Assembly: GCF_030284385.1 (NCBI RefSeq)
Contig: NZ_CP127221.1
Coordinates: forward strand, 806,001 to 870,000
Source of the DNA: Altererythrobacter rubellus
GTDB lineage: Bacteria > Pseudomonadota > Alphaproteobacteria > Sphingomonadales > Sphingomonadaceae
Length of the DNA stretch: 64,000 bases
Direction of reading: 5' to 3'
In this document: piece by piece, positions 1-9,750 of the stretch
How positions within the stretch are numbered: the stretch's first letter is position 1
Layout: every line of letters begins with the position of its first letter
Translations under genes and position numbers: made by a program
The notes under the pieces: generated by a model
Told to the model about the DNA's origin: nothing
What the model saw: only the letters and a program-made list of their open reading frames with translations
Databases searched by the model: none

Positions 1-2
1 AA

Positions 3-107
3 GGGGCTTTGGCGCGGCTGCTGCAATATCTGGAGGGCACTTTGCCTTCCGAAACTGATGGCGATCGGGCCTCTCCGGGTCGCCAGGACGAAGAATTGAA
101 TGTGTGA
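3..107 (+). CDS. C-terminal fragment of a probable YlxR/DUF448 protein
   Basis: The window opens inside a reading frame that runs to a TGA 16 nt before infB. The visible 34 residues (GALARLLQYLEG, then an acidic tail) look like the C-terminus of the YlxR (DUF448) RNA-binding protein, which normally sits between nusA and infB. The assignment rests mainly on position, because the diagnostic N-terminal part is outside the window. It could be another short protein of the nusA-infB operon. Confidence 0.45.
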   Translation, partial: GALARLLQYLEGTLPSETDGDRASPGRQDEELNV

Positions 108-123
108 AGGACGCAATAGCTAG

Positions 124-2640
124 ATGAGCGACGAAGAAAAAAAACCTGCCCGTAAACCGCTGACCCTGAAGGGTGCGCAGCCTGGAGAGGTCAAGCAGAC
201 CTTTAGCCATGGCCGCACCAATAAGGTTGCGGTCGAGGTCAAGCGCCGCCGCAAGCTGTTGAAGCCGGGTGAAACACCCGCGCCGGCGCCTGCACCTGCG
301 CCCGAACCAGAGCCGACACCTGCGCCGGTCGCCAAGAAGGCTGCACCGAAGAAGCCGGCCGCGCCTAAGGAAACGCCTCAGGAAATGGCTGCCCGTCTGG
401 CGCGCGAAGCGGAAGAGGCGCGCCTGCAATCACTTGAAGAAGCGCGCAAGCGTGACGACAAGAAGGCCAAGGAATCCAAGGCCGGCGAGAAAAAGCGTGC
501 GGAAGAAAACCGCAAGGCTGAGGAAGAAGCAGAGAAGCGTGCGGCCGAAGAAGCCAAGGCGGCTGCCGAGGCTGAGACAAAAGATGTCGAAGAAGCCGCC
601 GATGCTTCTGTTGTTGCGGACGAGAGCACTCCAACACAGGCAGCACGCAAGTTTACGCCTGTTGCTCGCCCTGAGCCCAAGCGCCCTGAGAAAAAGCGTG
701 AAGAAAAGCCCAAACGAGGCGCTGGCGGCAAAGACAAGCGCCGCTCTGGCAAACTGACTGTCACTAAAGCGCTGAATGAAGACGAAGGCCGCCGGGCACG
801 TTCGCTCGCGGCGCTCAAACGTGCGCGTGAGAAAGAGCGCAGGTTACAAGGCGGGGGCGACAATCGTCCGCGCGAGAAGCAGGTTCGCGATGTTGTTGTT
901 CCTGAAGCGATCACCGTTGGCGAATTGGCCAAGCGGATGGGCGAAAAGGGTGCTGACCTTGTCAAGGAACTGTTCAATCTGGACATGATGGTCACCGTCA
1001 ACCAGACGATTGATCAGGATACCGCTGAACTGCTTGTCGAACAGTTCGGTCACAATATCCAGAAGGTGTCTGAAGCCGACGTCGATATTACGACGGAAAA
1101 GGATGTCGATCCGGAAGAAACGTTGAAACCGCGTCCTCCGGTGGTCACGATCATGGGCCATGTCGATCACGGGAAGACCTCGCTGCTCGATGCCCTTCGC
1201 GGAACGAATGTGACCAAAGGCGAAGCTGGTGGGATCACGCAGCATATCGGCAGCTATCAGATCGACACCAAGTCGGGCGGAAAGATCACTTTCCTCGATA
1301 CGCCGGGACACGCCGCCTTCACAGAGATGCGCCAGCGCGGTGCGAATGTGACGGATATTGTGGTGTTGGTCGTTGCTGCCGATGATGGTGTGATGCCCCA
1401 GACGATTGAGGCGATCAAGCACACCAAGGCGGCTGGCGTCCCGATGATCGTTGCGATCAATAAATGCGACAAGCCGGAAGCCGATCCGAACAATATCCGG
1501 TCGCGCTTGCTCGAACACGAAGTGATCGTGGAAGCGATGTCAGGTGACGTGCAGGACGTCGAGATCTCGGCTAAGGAAAAGACCAATCTGGATGAGCTGG
1601 TCGAGAAGATCGAGCTGCAGGCAGAATTGCTTGAATTGAAAGCTCGCCCGGACCGCGACGCTGAAGCCACTGTGATCGAAGCGCAGCTCGACAAGGGCCG
1701 CGGCCCGGTCGCAACGGTGATCATCACACGCGGTACGCTGAAGCGTGGCGACACATTCGTTGTTGGTACACAAAGCGGTAAGGTGCGTGCGATAGTCAAT
1801 GATCAAGGCAAGCAGATCAAGGAAGCTGGCCCCTCCATGCCAGTCGAGGTCCTTGGCCTCGACGGTGTGCCGGGAGCTGGTGACATTCTGACAGTTGTCG
1901 AGAATGATCAGCGCGCCCGCGAAGTTGCCCAGTATCGTCAGGAAAAAGCGACAGAGAAGCGAACAGCGCTTGCTCCGACCAACTTCGATACGATGTTCAA
2001 CAACCTTCAGTCGAACGTCATCGAATGGCCGGTTCTGGTAAAGGCGGACGTCCAGGGTTCGGTCGAAGCCATCGTCACAGCGTTGCACAATATCTCTAAT
2101 GACGAGATCAAGGTGCGCGTGCTGAATGCAGGTGTAGGCGCAATCACCGAAAGCGATGTCACATTGGCTGCAGCTTCTAACGCGCCAATCATTGGCTTTA
2201 ACGTACGTCCGAATGCCAAGGCGCGCGAAATGGTGAAGCGCGATGGCGTGCGGATGATGTATTACGATGTCATCTACCACCTGACAGAGGAAGTCGCGAA
2301 GGAAATGGCTGGCGAGCTGGGTCCAGAGCGGATCGAAACCGTGGTCGGCCGTGCCGAAGTCAAGCAGGTCTTCAAGTCAGGCAAGCGCGACAAGGCGGCC
2401 GGTTTGCTGGTCGAAGAAGGCGTCATTCGCAAAGGCCTGTTCGCGCGCCTTACCCGCGAAGATGTTATCGTTTCGGCGACGACTATCGCTTCGCTGCGTC
2501 GGTTCAAGGACGATGTCGATGAAGTCCGCGCAGGGCTCGAGTGCGGTGTCGTGCTCGAAGATACGAACGACGTTCAGGCGGGTGACCAGCTTGAAGTCTT
2601 CGAAGTCGAGGAGCGTGAGCGGACGCTCGAAGTTGGTTAA
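124..2640 (+). CDS. infB: Translation initiation factor IF-2
   Basis: This GTPase places initiator tRNA on the 30S subunit and promotes 50S joining. The 838-aa protein has a short N-terminal IF2 segment, a long Ala/Glu/Lys-rich low-complexity linker (about residues 45-230) with a Pro-Ala repeat near residue 50, a second IF2_N domain (about 260-315) and the G domain. The G-domain motifs are clear: GHVDHGKT near 345, DTPGH near 392, NKCD near 446 and SAKEKTNL for G5. Domains II-IV follow and end in [12 protein letters not shown]. The start is an ATG 16 nt after the preceding stop. The order ylxR-infB-(thioesterase)-rbfA is conserved housekeeping context. Confidence 0.98.
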   Translation: MSDEEKKPARKPLTLKGAQPGEVKQTFSHGRTNKVAVEVKRRRKLLKPGETPAPAPAPAPEPEPTPAPVAKKAAPKKPAAPKETPQEMAARLAREAEEARLQSLEEARKRDDKKAKESKAGEKKRAEENRKAEEEAEKRAAEEAKAAAEAETKDVEEAADASVVADESTPTQAARKFTPVARPEPKRPEKKREEKPKRGAGGKDKRRSGKLTVTKALNEDEGRRARSLAALKRAREKERRLQGGGDNRPREKQVRDVVVPEAITVGELAKRMGEKGADLVKELFNLDMMVTVNQTIDQDTAELLVEQFGHNIQKVSEADVDITTEKDVDPEETLKPRPPVVTIMGHVDHGKTSLLDALRGTNVTKGEAGGITQHIGSYQIDTKSGGKITFLDTPGHAAFTEMRQRGANVTDIVVLVVAADDGVMPQTIEAIKHTKAAGVPMIVAINKCDKPEADPNNIRSRLLEHEVIVEAMSGDVQDVEISAKEKTNLDELVEKIELQAELLELKARPDRDAEATVIEAQLDKGRGPVATVIITRGTLKRGDTFVVGTQSGKVRAIVNDQGKQIKEAGPSMPVEVLGLDGVPGAGDILTVVENDQRAREVAQYRQEKATEKRTALAPTNFDTMFNNLQSNVIEWPVLVKADVQGSVEAIVTALHNISNDEIKVRVLNAGVGAITESDVTLAAASNAPIIGFNVRPNAKAREMVKRDGVRMMYYDVIYHLTEEVAKEMAGELGPERIETVVGRAEVKQVFKSGKRDKAAGLLVEEGVIRKGLFARLTREDVIVSATTIASLRRFKDDVDEVRAGLECGVVLEDTNDVQAGDQLEVFEVEERERTLEVG

Positions 2641-2711
2641 AGGAGCTAGAGGGTGAACAGGATCCACATAGGTCAGCGTTCGCCCTCAGCAGGCCTGGTG
2701 GGCACAACCCG

Positions 2712-3152
2712 ATGAGCGATCAGCAATTCTACCCTGCAGATAGTGCGGATTCTCCGCATAGCTCGCTGCTTGGTTCCGAGTTAGTTGGTTTCGATGAAGA
2801 AACCGCGACAGCAACCATGCGCTTCACTGTGAAGCGAGAGATGACCACCTGGCGAGGGGGCGTGCAAGGCGGGCTTGTTGCGGGTTATCTCGATGATGTG
2901 ATGGGCTATGCCTACGTAGCGATGACCGGCGGCGAGCAAGCTCCGCTCAATCTGGAAATTTCGATGCAACTGCTGGGGCTCTTGCCAGAGGGCGCGACGA
3001 TCATCGGCAAGGGCCGCGTGGTGCGCGGCGGGCGGCGAGTGATCTTTCTTGAAGGCGAATTGCAAACCGAAGAGGGGCAATTGCTTGCCCGCGCGACATC
3101 TACTGCAATCCCGACCATGCGCCCGACGCCAACCGAAACGGGGATGGGATAA
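2712..3152 (+). CDS. PaaI-family hotdog thioesterase
   Basis: The 146-aa protein has the single hotdog fold typical of PaaI/YbgC-type acyl-CoA thioesterases. The central helix region ([19 protein letters not shown], about residues 49-67) matches the HGG...DxxxG pattern of that family with Val-Gln in place of His. The ordered strands [10 protein letters not shown] and [23 protein letters not shown] follow. The substrate cannot be told from sequence. It overlaps the rbfA start by 1 nt, so it is probably co-transcribed with infB and rbfA, although it is not a usual member of that operon. Confidence 0.85.
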   Translation: MSDQQFYPADSADSPHSSLLGSELVGFDEETATATMRFTVKREMTTWRGGVQGGLVAGYLDDVMGYAYVAMTGGEQAPLNLEISMQLLGLLPEGATIIGKGRVVRGGRRVIFLEGELQTEEGQLLARATSTAIPTMRPTPTETGMG

Positions 3153-3550
3153 TGGCTCGCCAGCAATTTACACCTGAACAACACTCTGTCCGCGTCCTGA
3201 AGGTGTCAGAGCGCTTGCGGCATATTCTTTCCGAACTGCTCGCACGGCAGGAAGTGCATGACGATGTCGTCAGTGCAGCAAACATATCAGTGACTGAAGT
3301 TCGCATGACACCAGATCTGCGCAACGCGACCGCCTATGTGAAGCCGCTCCTTGGGTTGGAAGAAGCGGTGGTTGTGAAGGCGTTGCAACAGAACACAGCG
3401 TTCCTGCAGCGTGAAGTTGCCAAGCGGCTGGGCCTCAAATTCGCTCCCAAGCTGAAGTTTCGCGCCGATGAGAGTTTTGACGAAGCGGACCGTATCGAAA
3501 AGCTGTTGCGCGATCCCAAGGTGGCGCGCGATCTGGGCGAGGGCGAATAA
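3152..3550 (+). CDS. rbfA: Ribosome-binding factor A
   Basis: RbfA is a small KH-like protein that binds the 30S subunit during late 16S rRNA maturation and cold adaptation. The 132-aa protein has family hallmarks: [17 protein letters not shown] near the N-terminus, [19 protein letters not shown] in the middle, and [25 protein letters not shown] near the end. Its ATG overlaps the last base of the thioesterase stop codon, implying coupled translation. The usual partner truB lies about 4.7 kb downstream, after an inserted gene block. Confidence 0.97.
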   Translation: MARQQFTPEQHSVRVLKVSERLRHILSELLARQEVHDDVVSAANISVTEVRMTPDLRNATAYVKPLLGLEEAVVVKALQQNTAFLQREVAKRLGLKFAPKLKFRADESFDEADRIEKLLRDPKVARDLGEGE

Positions 3551-3564
3551 ATCCAACTGAATTA

Positions 3565-3583
3565 TAGTTGACTTTGACAACTA
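3565..3583. promoter_or_regulatory. Inverted repeat, probable MarR autoregulatory operator
   Basis: TAGTTG and CAACTA form perfect 6-bp arms around a 7-nt spacer, 20 nt before the ATG of the MarR-GNAT gene. A TAATAT hexamer (3582-3587) overlaps the right arm and could be its -10 element. MarR proteins commonly bind such AT-rich palindromes over their own promoter. Binding here is inferred. Confidence 0.5.
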
Positions 3584-3602
3584 ATATCGCGATGCCGTCT
3601 GA

Positions 3603-4520
3603 ATGACTGTCGCGATCCAAGAAGCCGTGCCCGCTATTCGTGCGTTCAATCGACAATTCTCTCAACTGATGGGCTTATTGGAGCCGCGTTATATGGGCGG
3701 TGAGTTGTCGCTGATCGAAGCGCGCGTGGCCTACGAGATTCGTGAGCGACAGCCTGTGCTCGCCCGCGATATCGCGAAGGTGCTAAATCTTGATCCGGGC
3801 TATCTCAGCCGAACGGTTGCGAAGCTCGAGAAGCATGGATGGATTGAGCGCGGCAGAGGCGAGGATGCGCGTGAGCGCCCGCTTTCGCTGACTTTGAATG
3901 GAGAGCAACGTTATCAAGATCTTGATGCCGTTACTTTGGCTGAGACTAAGAAACTTTTGGCTCCGCTTGGTGAAGATGGCGCAAATCGCCTTACCAACGC
4001 GCTCAGTGAGGCGAGCGATTTGTTGTTTGGCAACAATCAGTTCGAGTGGTTCTTGCGAGAATTTCGTCCCGGCGATCTGGGGCATTTCTGCGCACGGCAA
4101 GCCATCCTCTATCGCGAACATTGGGGCTGGGGCGATAAACTCGAAGCGTTGATGATGGAAATTTGCGCAACCTATTTGCGCCACTTCAAACCCGGGAAGG
4201 AGCAATGCTGGATCGCGGAGCGGGGCGGACGCATGCTGGGATCCGTTTTTGTTGCAAGTGAAGATCACGAGACCGCTCGCCTGCGCATGCTCTATGTCGA
4301 ACCCGAAGCGCGCGGGCTAGGGGTAGGATCGGCCCTTGTGCGCCAATGTACCGAATTCGCCCGCGATGCCGGGTACAAACGTATCGTGCTTTGGACACAT
4401 CGGGTGCTTGGAAGTGCGCGAAAGATCTACGCCGCAGAGGGATACAAGGTCACGTCTACAGAAGTGCAGACCGAATTCGGCAAGGAAGAGATAAGCGAGC
4501 ATTGGCTGCTCGAGCTTTGA
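3603..4520 (+). CDS. MarR / GNAT fusion: regulator with acetyltransferase domain
   Basis: The 305-aa protein joins two domains. Residues 1-145 are a MarR winged helix, with ARDIAKVLNLDPGYLSRTVAKL as the recognition region and an R-G-R-G-E-D-A-R-E-R wing. Residues 160-305 are a GNAT N-acetyltransferase, with LYVEPEARGLGVGSALV as the acetyl-CoA pyrophosphate loop. Such fusions are a recognised bacterial family of unknown acceptor. No strong Shine-Dalgarno precedes the ATG, and a -10-like TAATAT lies only about 15 nt upstream, so the leader may be very short. It faces the convergent yceI-like gene. Confidence 0.9.
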   Translation: MTVAIQEAVPAIRAFNRQFSQLMGLLEPRYMGGELSLIEARVAYEIRERQPVLARDIAKVLNLDPGYLSRTVAKLEKHGWIERGRGEDARERPLSLTLNGEQRYQDLDAVTLAETKKLLAPLGEDGANRLTNALSEASDLLFGNNQFEWFLREFRPGDLGHFCARQAILYREHWGWGDKLEALMMEICATYLRHFKPGKEQCWIAERGGRMLGSVFVASEDHETARLRMLYVEPEARGLGVGSALVRQCTEFARDAGYKRIVLWTHRVLGSARKIYAAEGYKVTSTEVQTEFGKEEISEHWLLEL

Positions 4521-4536
4521 GGTCTGGCGCTCGGGC

Positions 4537-5136
4537 CTAGCCTTGCGGCACCATCCGAGCGGTCAGCTCGATTTCGACATGCTTGCCCACGATCAAGCGA
4601 TATGACGTCATCGCGAATTCATAACGGTTGATGCGCGTTTTGCCCGTCAGCGTGATTGCTTCGCGTGGCGCGATTTCGGCCGGCGACTTGCTGAACGTGA
4701 CACCCAATGTAACTGGCTTAGTCACTCCGCGCACGGTTAAGTCGCCTTCGACAGTGCCCTGTGTGGCATTGGTCATAGTAATTTCGCGGCCCACAAAGCG
4801 CACCGTCGGATAACGCTCCACCCAAAAAAACCGCTCACCCTTTAAGCGGCTGAGTGTCAAATCATCGCTCGCAGTCAGCTTGGTCGCGTCGATGGTCACA
4901 TCCAGAGCGATGTCTTGCGGACGACTGCGGTCCAGCTGGATTGTTCCGGCCACATCGGGAAAACCGGCGGTCTTGCTGCCAAGGCCAAGGAAGGGGACCT
5001 TGGCGGACAGATTGCTGGCAACGGCATCTACCCTATACATCTGGCCTGCAGGCATTGCCGCGCCGAGCAGGGCTGCTGCGAGCAGGAGAGTTATGGAGCG
5101 GAGCCAGGACATTTGATCACTATGCTCCGCTCTCAT
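4537..5136 (-). CDS. YceI-family secreted lipocalin-like protein
   Basis: The 199-aa protein has an N-terminal signal peptide (SWLRSITLLLAAALLGAAMPAG) followed by a YceI domain, an extended beta-barrel that binds polyisoprenoid-type lipids in characterised members. Family motifs include YRVDAVASNLSAKVPFLG near the start of the mature part, RFFWVERYPTVRFVG in the middle and GDLTVRGVTKPVTL later. The ATG at 5136 is preceded by AAGGGA at good spacing. The alternative ATG at 5112, immediately before the signal peptide, has no such site. Periplasmic location is inferred; the function here is unknown. Confidence 0.88.
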   Translation of the reverse strand: MRAEHSDQMSWLRSITLLLAAALLGAAMPAGQMYRVDAVASNLSAKVPFLGLGSKTAGFPDVAGTIQLDRSRPQDIALDVTIDATKLTASDDLTLSRLKGERFFWVERYPTVRFVGREITMTNATQGTVEGDLTVRGVTKPVTLGVTFSKSPAEIAPREAITLTGKTRINRYEFAMTSYRLIVGKHVEIELTARMVPQG

Positions 5137-5165
5137 GTCTGTTCCCTTAACCAGCCTTTGCCCGA

Positions 5166-6794
5166 TCAGCTGCCGCTACCTGGCAGCACATAGGTGACCG
5201 GTGCATCCGGGCCGAGTGGAATACCGAGATAGAACCAGATCACGATCAGCAATGTGCCGGAGATTAGCAGCCACACCGAATATGGCATCATCATCGCGGT
5301 CAGGCTTCCAAGACCGAAATCCTTTTGCCAGCGCTGCGCGAAGACCAGGATCAGCGGGAAATATACCATCAACGGAGTGATGATGTTGGTTGCGCTGTCG
5401 CCCACTCGATAGGCGGCCGTTGCACCCTCAGGGCTGATACCAAGCAGCATGAGCATCGGCACCAGGATCGGTGCAAGCAGCGCCCATTTCGCGCTGGCCG
5501 AGCCAACAAACAGGTTCAGCAAACCAGCAAAGATTACCATCAGACCCAATACGATCGGCAAAGGCAGGCCCGTTGCCTGAATCGCGCTGGCTCCATGAAC
5601 CGCCGAGATCAAGCCGAGGTTGGACCATTCGAACATTGCCACAAAGTGTGAGGCCGCGAAGGCAAGGACCAGATAATAGCCCATGTCTTTCATGCTCTCC
5701 GCCATCATGTTTACGAGATCGCGGTGATTTGTGATCACTCCGGCCGCTCGACCATAGGCCCAGCCGGTCAGCAGAAACAGCAGGAAGAATGCCGCCACTA
5801 GCGATTGGTAGAGCGGTCTGAGTTCGCTGTGGATCGAGCAGTCAGGGATCGGTGCACCATCCTCTGCCAGACACGCGGCTTCATTGATCAGCGGCGTGCC
5901 CGGCGCGAACACCATCAGCAGCCAAAGGCCCACGACAAACAGAGCCGCGAGGCCAGCATGACGCAGGCCCTTTGAGGCGAGCTCTCCATCGTGCTGCGTG
6001 GGGTCTGGGCCAGTGCCGTCCTCGAACTCGGCCGCTACATTGCCGACCCAAGGGCCAAGGCGTGGCTCGATAATCTTGTCGGTCACGTACCAGATGATCG
6101 GCAGGAACAGCACCGTCATCGCGCTGATAAAGTACCAATTGCCCGCAATATTGGCGGTCCATGCCGGGTCAAGCGAGCTCGCGGCAACAGCTTCTTCGGT
6201 GATCCCGAACAGCAATGCGTCGAGTTGCCCCGGTGAGATATTGGCCGAGAAACCGCCTGAAACGCCTGCGAACGCCGCTGCAATCCCTGCCAGAGGATGC
6301 CGCCCGGCTGCTGCGAACAGGATACCAGCGAGCGGGATCAGTACAACATAGCCAGCATCAGCCGCGTGGTTACCGAGCATGGCGACCAGCGCCACAACCG
6401 GGGTCAGCAGCGCCTTTGGCGCGCTCTTTACCGCCTTGGCCATGCCGGCGGCGAAAAAGCCGGAACGTTCCGCCACACCGGCACCAAGCATGACCACCAG
6501 AACATATCCCAGCGGGTGGAAGTGTGTGAATGTCTTGGGCATTTCGACCCACAAGCGCTGAATATTGTCTGCGCTCAGCAAGCTGACCGATTCAATAACC
6601 AGAGCGCTGCCGGTTGTTTGGTCGATTTCCGTCGGGTGAAGTGCCGAAACGCCTGTCAGTGCGGCTACGATCGACACGACAACCAGCCCTGCGATCAGAT
6701 AGAAGAACAGGAATACCGGATCGGGCAATTTGTTGCCCGTGCGTTCGATCCATCCCAGAATGCCGCTTTGCGCAGGTGCGCTTGCTTCAGCCAT
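5166..6794 (-). CDS. AbgT-family transporter
   Basis: The 542-aa polytopic membrane protein belongs to the AbgT family, whose members import p-aminobenzoyl-glutamate or export sulfonamide-like antimetabolites. Visible signatures are the N-terminal GWIERTGNKLPDPVFLFFYL, the ISPGQLDALLFGITEEA loop, the soluble loop with three Cys (near ACLAEDGAPIPDCSIH) and the C-terminal RVGDSATNIITPLMVYFPL. I chose the ATG at 6794, preceded by GAGGGG, over the TTG at 6812. It is divergent from tdk and next to, but not overlapping, the yceI-like gene. The substrate is not predictable. Confidence 0.93.
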   Translation of the reverse strand: MAEASAPAQSGILGWIERTGNKLPDPVFLFFYLIAGLVVVSIVAALTGVSALHPTEIDQTTGSALVIESVSLLSADNIQRLWVEMPKTFTHFHPLGYVLVVMLGAGVAERSGFFAAGMAKAVKSAPKALLTPVVALVAMLGNHAADAGYVVLIPLAGILFAAAGRHPLAGIAAAFAGVSGGFSANISPGQLDALLFGITEEAVAASSLDPAWTANIAGNWYFISAMTVLFLPIIWYVTDKIIEPRLGPWVGNVAAEFEDGTGPDPTQHDGELASKGLRHAGLAALFVVGLWLLMVFAPGTPLINEAACLAEDGAPIPDCSIHSELRPLYQSLVAAFFLLFLLTGWAYGRAAGVITNHRDLVNMMAESMKDMGYYLVLAFAASHFVAMFEWSNLGLISAVHGASAIQATGLPLPIVLGLMVIFAGLLNLFVGSASAKWALLAPILVPMLMLLGISPEGATAAYRVGDSATNIITPLMVYFPLILVFAQRWQKDFGLGSLTAMMMPYSVWLLISGTLLIVIWFYLGIPLGPDAPVTYVLPGSGS

Positions 6795-6978
6795 TTTGTG
6801 ACAACCCCTCAAATTCTAGCGAATTGGTTTGTACAATATCGTTGCGTCTTGCGCCTGTCTTACAGCTTAATCCGCAAAACCCCATTTTTGTTTCCGAAAA
6901 CTTCTTGCGCGCGCTTGCGCAGCGGTAGAACGGCTGCAAGACGTGCAGCTATTGTCAATCTGCAAAGGCACGCGGCGT

Positions 6979-7557
6979 ATGGCCAAGCTCTATTTCTACT
7001 ATGCCAGCATGAATGCAGGGAAGAGCACGACCTTGCTCCAGGCCGCATTCAATTATGGCGAGCGTGGTATGCGCGTTTCCTGCTGGACCGCAGCGATCGA
7101 TGACCGGTCGGGCTTTGGTGCGATCAGCAGCCGCATTGGTCTCTCTAGCGATGCCAACCGCTTTACAAACGATACAGATATCCTTGAGCATGTGTTGGAA
7201 GAGCACTCCCAAGGTCGCGTCGATTGCGTGTTGATCGATGAAGCGCAGTTTTTGACCGAGAAGCAAGTGTGGCAATGCGCCAGGTTGGCGGATGAGACCG
7301 GTACGCCGGTGCTTTGCTATGGGTTGCGCACTGACTTCCAGGGCAAGCTATTTCCTGGCTCTGCGGCATTGCTGGGTATTGCGGATTCGCTCGTTGAACT
7401 AAAAGCAATCTGTGATTGCGGGCGCAAAGCGACAATGAACCTGCGCGTCGATGAAAGCGGCAAAGCGGTCAAGCAAGGCGAGCAAACGGAGATAGGCGGC
7501 AATGACCGCTATGTTGCGCTCTGCCGCAAGCACTTTTCAGAGGCACTGGCGAGTTGA
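6979..7557 (+). CDS. tdk: Thymidine kinase (class II)
   Basis: It phosphorylates thymidine with ATP in the pyrimidine salvage pathway in the cytosol. The 192-aa product starts MAKLYFYYASMNAGKSTTLL, carrying the P-loop. A Walker B-like LIDEAQFL follows near residue 90, and zinc-binding residues lie in CDCGRK near 145 and CRKHF near the C-terminus. The reading frame extends upstream to 6943, but the conserved N-terminus fixes the ATG at 6979. It is divergent from the AbgT gene and 24 nt upstream of the M50 peptidase. Confidence 0.95.
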   Translation: MAKLYFYYASMNAGKSTTLLQAAFNYGERGMRVSCWTAAIDDRSGFGAISSRIGLSSDANRFTNDTDILEHVLEEHSQGRVDCVLIDEAQFLTEKQVWQCARLADETGTPVLCYGLRTDFQGKLFPGSAALLGIADSLVELKAICDCGRKATMNLRVDESGKAVKQGEQTEIGGNDRYVALCRKHFSEALAS

Positions 7558-7581
7558 CCTGCCCGCCACTATCTTCAATAA

Positions 7582-8301
7582 ATGACAGATACTCTCACAA
7601 TGGCGCTGGTGCTGATCCCTTGCCTGATCGTCGCGATCGTGTTCCACGAGGTCGCGCATGGATATTCCGCGTTGCTGCTCGGCGATACGACCGCGCGCGA
7701 CGCGCAACGTTTAAGTCTTAACCCGCTTCGCCATGTCGACCCTGTTGGTACTTTGCTGGTGCCAGGCTCATTGGCGCTGGCCGGGGCTCCTGTGTTCGGC
7801 TGGGCCAAACCTGTTCCAGTGCGGCAGGATCGGCTCGACAATCCGCGCTATGGCATGATGGCGGTGGCAGCTGCGGGGCCGGGTTCGAATTTTGTACTGG
7901 CGTTGATTGGCGCAATCGCCTTGGGGCTATTCCTCCCTGCTGGAGCTCAGATCACAAGCACTGGTAGCGGCATGTCGCTGATTGCGGACGGGGCAGGTGA
8001 AACGCTGCTGCTGCAAAGCGGCATGTTCTATTTCATCCTGATCAATGTGTTCTTGGGCGTTTTCAACCTGTTGCCAATCCCGCCGTTCGATGGTTCGCAT
8101 ATAGCTGAAGGGCTGCTGCCACCTTCGTTGGCGCGCAGCTATCGCAAGCTGAGACCTTACGGGATGGCTTTGTTTTTTGGTCTGGTCGCGCTGACATGGT
8201 TTGCCCCGGAATGGGGCGTGCTGGAGAACACGATTGGACCGCCTGTGAACTGGGCGCTCAAACAATATCTCGACATTGCGACGGTGGTGGCTGGTGGCTG
8301 A
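7582..8301 (+). CDS. Site-2 protease-like M50 zinc metallopeptidase
   Basis: The 239-aa integral membrane protein has the HEVAHG zinc motif in its first transmembrane segment (about residues 21-26) and the second signature NLLPIPPFDGSH near 158-169, whose Asp completes the zinc site. It lacks a PDZ domain, so it belongs to the short M50 group (YwhC-like) rather than RseP. The intramembrane substrate is unknown. Its end overlaps the truB start by 8 nt, so the two are probably co-translated. Confidence 0.92.
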   Translation: MTDTLTMALVLIPCLIVAIVFHEVAHGYSALLLGDTTARDAQRLSLNPLRHVDPVGTLLVPGSLALAGAPVFGWAKPVPVRQDRLDNPRYGMMAVAAAGPGSNFVLALIGAIALGLFLPAGAQITSTGSGMSLIADGAGETLLLQSGMFYFILINVFLGVFNLLPIPPFDGSHIAEGLLPPSLARSYRKLRPYGMALFFGLVALTWFAPEWGVLENTIGPPVNWALKQYLDIATVVAGG

Positions 8302-9298
8302 TCCGCGCGAGCATCCGGTTTCCGGCTGGCTGATCCTCGACAAACCGCGTGGGCTCGGCTCGACGCAGGCTGTCGCTGCCGTGAAGCGCAATCTGCGCGA
8401 AGGTGGATATGCCAAGACCAAGGTTGGCCACGGTGGCACGCTTGATCCGCTTGCCGAAGGGGTTTTGCCAATAGCACTGGGCGAGGCGACCAAACTGGCT
8501 GGACGCATGCTGGATAGCGACAAGATCTATGAATTTACGATCCGGTTCGGTGAAGAGACAGACACGCTCGACACGGAGGGCGAAGTTGTTGACCGCTCGG
8601 GCAGGCGACCACCAATGGCCGCCGTGGCTGCGATCCTTGAACATTTCACAGGGGAAATCGAGCAAGTGCCGCCTGCCTATTCAGCGGTAAAGGTGGACGG
8701 TAAACGCGCCTATGCCCGGGCGCGAGCTGGAGAAACGGTAGAGATCAAAACGCGGTTGGTAACGATCCACTCGCTGGAGATGGCATCCTCATATCAGTCG
8801 GGGTCTGAACTTGATTCCGCTTTTGCAACATCACGCGGCCGGCCTGATCCCTATGATCCTTCCGCGCCACTCGAATTGGCTGAAAGCGTCACTCTCATCG
8901 CGCATGTTTCCAAAGGGACCTATATCCGTTCTCTGGTACGCGATATCGCGCGCGCGCTTGGGACCTTTGGTCACGTGACTTATCTGCGGCGTGTAAAGGC
9001 AGGCCCCTTCCTTGAAAGTCAGGCGATTTCGCTGGACAAACTCAACGAAATCGCTAATGGCGCGAGCCTTCAAGACCTACTCCTGCCGCTCGAGGTGGGG
9101 CTGGACGACATCCCGGCTCTCATTCTCGATCAGACAAGTGGGCAGGCGGTCCGTCAGGGCCGGGTCCTGTCTGAACTGCCCCAACCATCCGGGCTCTATT
9201 GTGCGATGCTGGACGATGTGCCGGTAGCGTTGATGGAAATTGAGGATGGGACGGCGAAAGTCGTCAGGGGCTTTAACCTACCCGATGTCGCTGAGTAA
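8294..9298 (+). CDS. truB: tRNA pseudouridine-55 synthase
   Basis: TruB makes pseudouridine 55 in the T-loop of tRNAs. The protein (334 aa from the GTG at 8294) begins with GWLILDKPRGLGSTQAV and carries the catalytic Asp in GGTLDPLAEGVLPIALG near residue 52, then YEFTIRFGEETDTLDTEG and GTYIRSLVRDIARALG. Residues 160-190 hold an insert compared with the E. coli protein. The frame is open back to a TTG at 8276, but the GTG overlapping the preceding gene's end starts just before the conserved part. rpsO follows 12 nt later. Confidence 0.95.
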   Translation: MADPREHPVSGWLILDKPRGLGSTQAVAAVKRNLREGGYAKTKVGHGGTLDPLAEGVLPIALGEATKLAGRMLDSDKIYEFTIRFGEETDTLDTEGEVVDRSGRRPPMAAVAAILEHFTGEIEQVPPAYSAVKVDGKRAYARARAGETVEIKTRLVTIHSLEMASSYQSGSELDSAFATSRGRPDPYDPSAPLELAESVTLIAHVSKGTYIRSLVRDIARALGTFGHVTYLRRVKAGPFLESQAISLDKLNEIANGASLQDLLLPLEVGLDDIPALILDQTSGQAVRQGRVLSELPQPSGLYCAMLDDVPVALMEIEDGTAKVVRGFNLPDVAE

Positions 9299-9310
9299 GA
9301 GAGAATTATT

Positions 9311-9580
9311 ATGTCGGTTGATGCCGCAACGAAAACGAAGATTATCGAAGAAAATGCCCGCGACAAAGGTGACACGGGTAGCCCGGAAGTACAGGTAGCG
9401 ATCCTCACGCAGCGTATCCGCAACCTGACCGAGCATTTCAAAGGCCACCACAAGGACAACCACTCACGCCGTGGTCTTCTGCAGATGGTCAACAAGCGTC
9501 GCAGCCTGCTCGCCTATCTCAAGAAGAAAGACGTAGAGCGCTATAACGCTTTGATCGCGAAGCTGGGTCTTCGTAAGTAA
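9311..9580 (+). CDS. rpsO: 30S ribosomal protein S15
   Basis: This primary 16S rRNA-binding protein has the usual length of 89 aa. The family core is plain: [20 protein letters not shown] near residue 20 and [19 protein letters not shown] in the middle, ending in [12 protein letters not shown]. It sits between truB and pnp as in most proteobacteria and is followed at once by a strong terminator, so much of its message probably ends before pnp. Confidence 0.98.
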   Translation: MSVDAATKTKIIEENARDKGDTGSPEVQVAILTQRIRNLTEHFKGHHKDNHSRRGLLQMVNKRRSLLAYLKKKDVERYNALIAKLGLRK

Positions 9581-9590
9581 GAATTTCTCG

Positions 9591-9614
9591 AAGCGGCCCC
9601 CTTTCGGGCCGCTT
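9591..9614 (+). terminator. Intrinsic terminator after rpsO
   Basis: AAGCGGCCC and GGGCCGCTT form a perfect 9-bp stem around a 6-nt loop, followed by CTTGC. The T tract is short, so termination may be partial and pnp may receive read-through. The rest of the 170-nt spacer before pnp holds further GC-rich repeats (GGCCCCGCG twice, 9712-9733), plausibly the folded pnp leader. Confidence 0.8.
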
Positions 9615-9750
9615 CTTGCATAAGGAGCCGAGCAACATCCGGTTGCTGGCCCGGGGGCAGATAAACGTCCCACACCGCACCGGGGCGGATTTCCCGGGAT
9701 TTGTAGGCCCCGCGCGGCAATAAGGCCCCGCGGGTACAAAAGGAAAATAC

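Noticed and set aside
124..860. Repeats in the infB linker as a tandem-repeat element
   Set aside because: The repetition is amino-acid-level Ala/Glu/Lys/Pro bias typical of IF-2 linkers and not a DNA repeat.
6297..7103. 268-codon frame on the plus strand
   Set aside because: It is mostly the complement of the AbgT gene, and its product is Arg/Gln/Cys-rich with no family signature.
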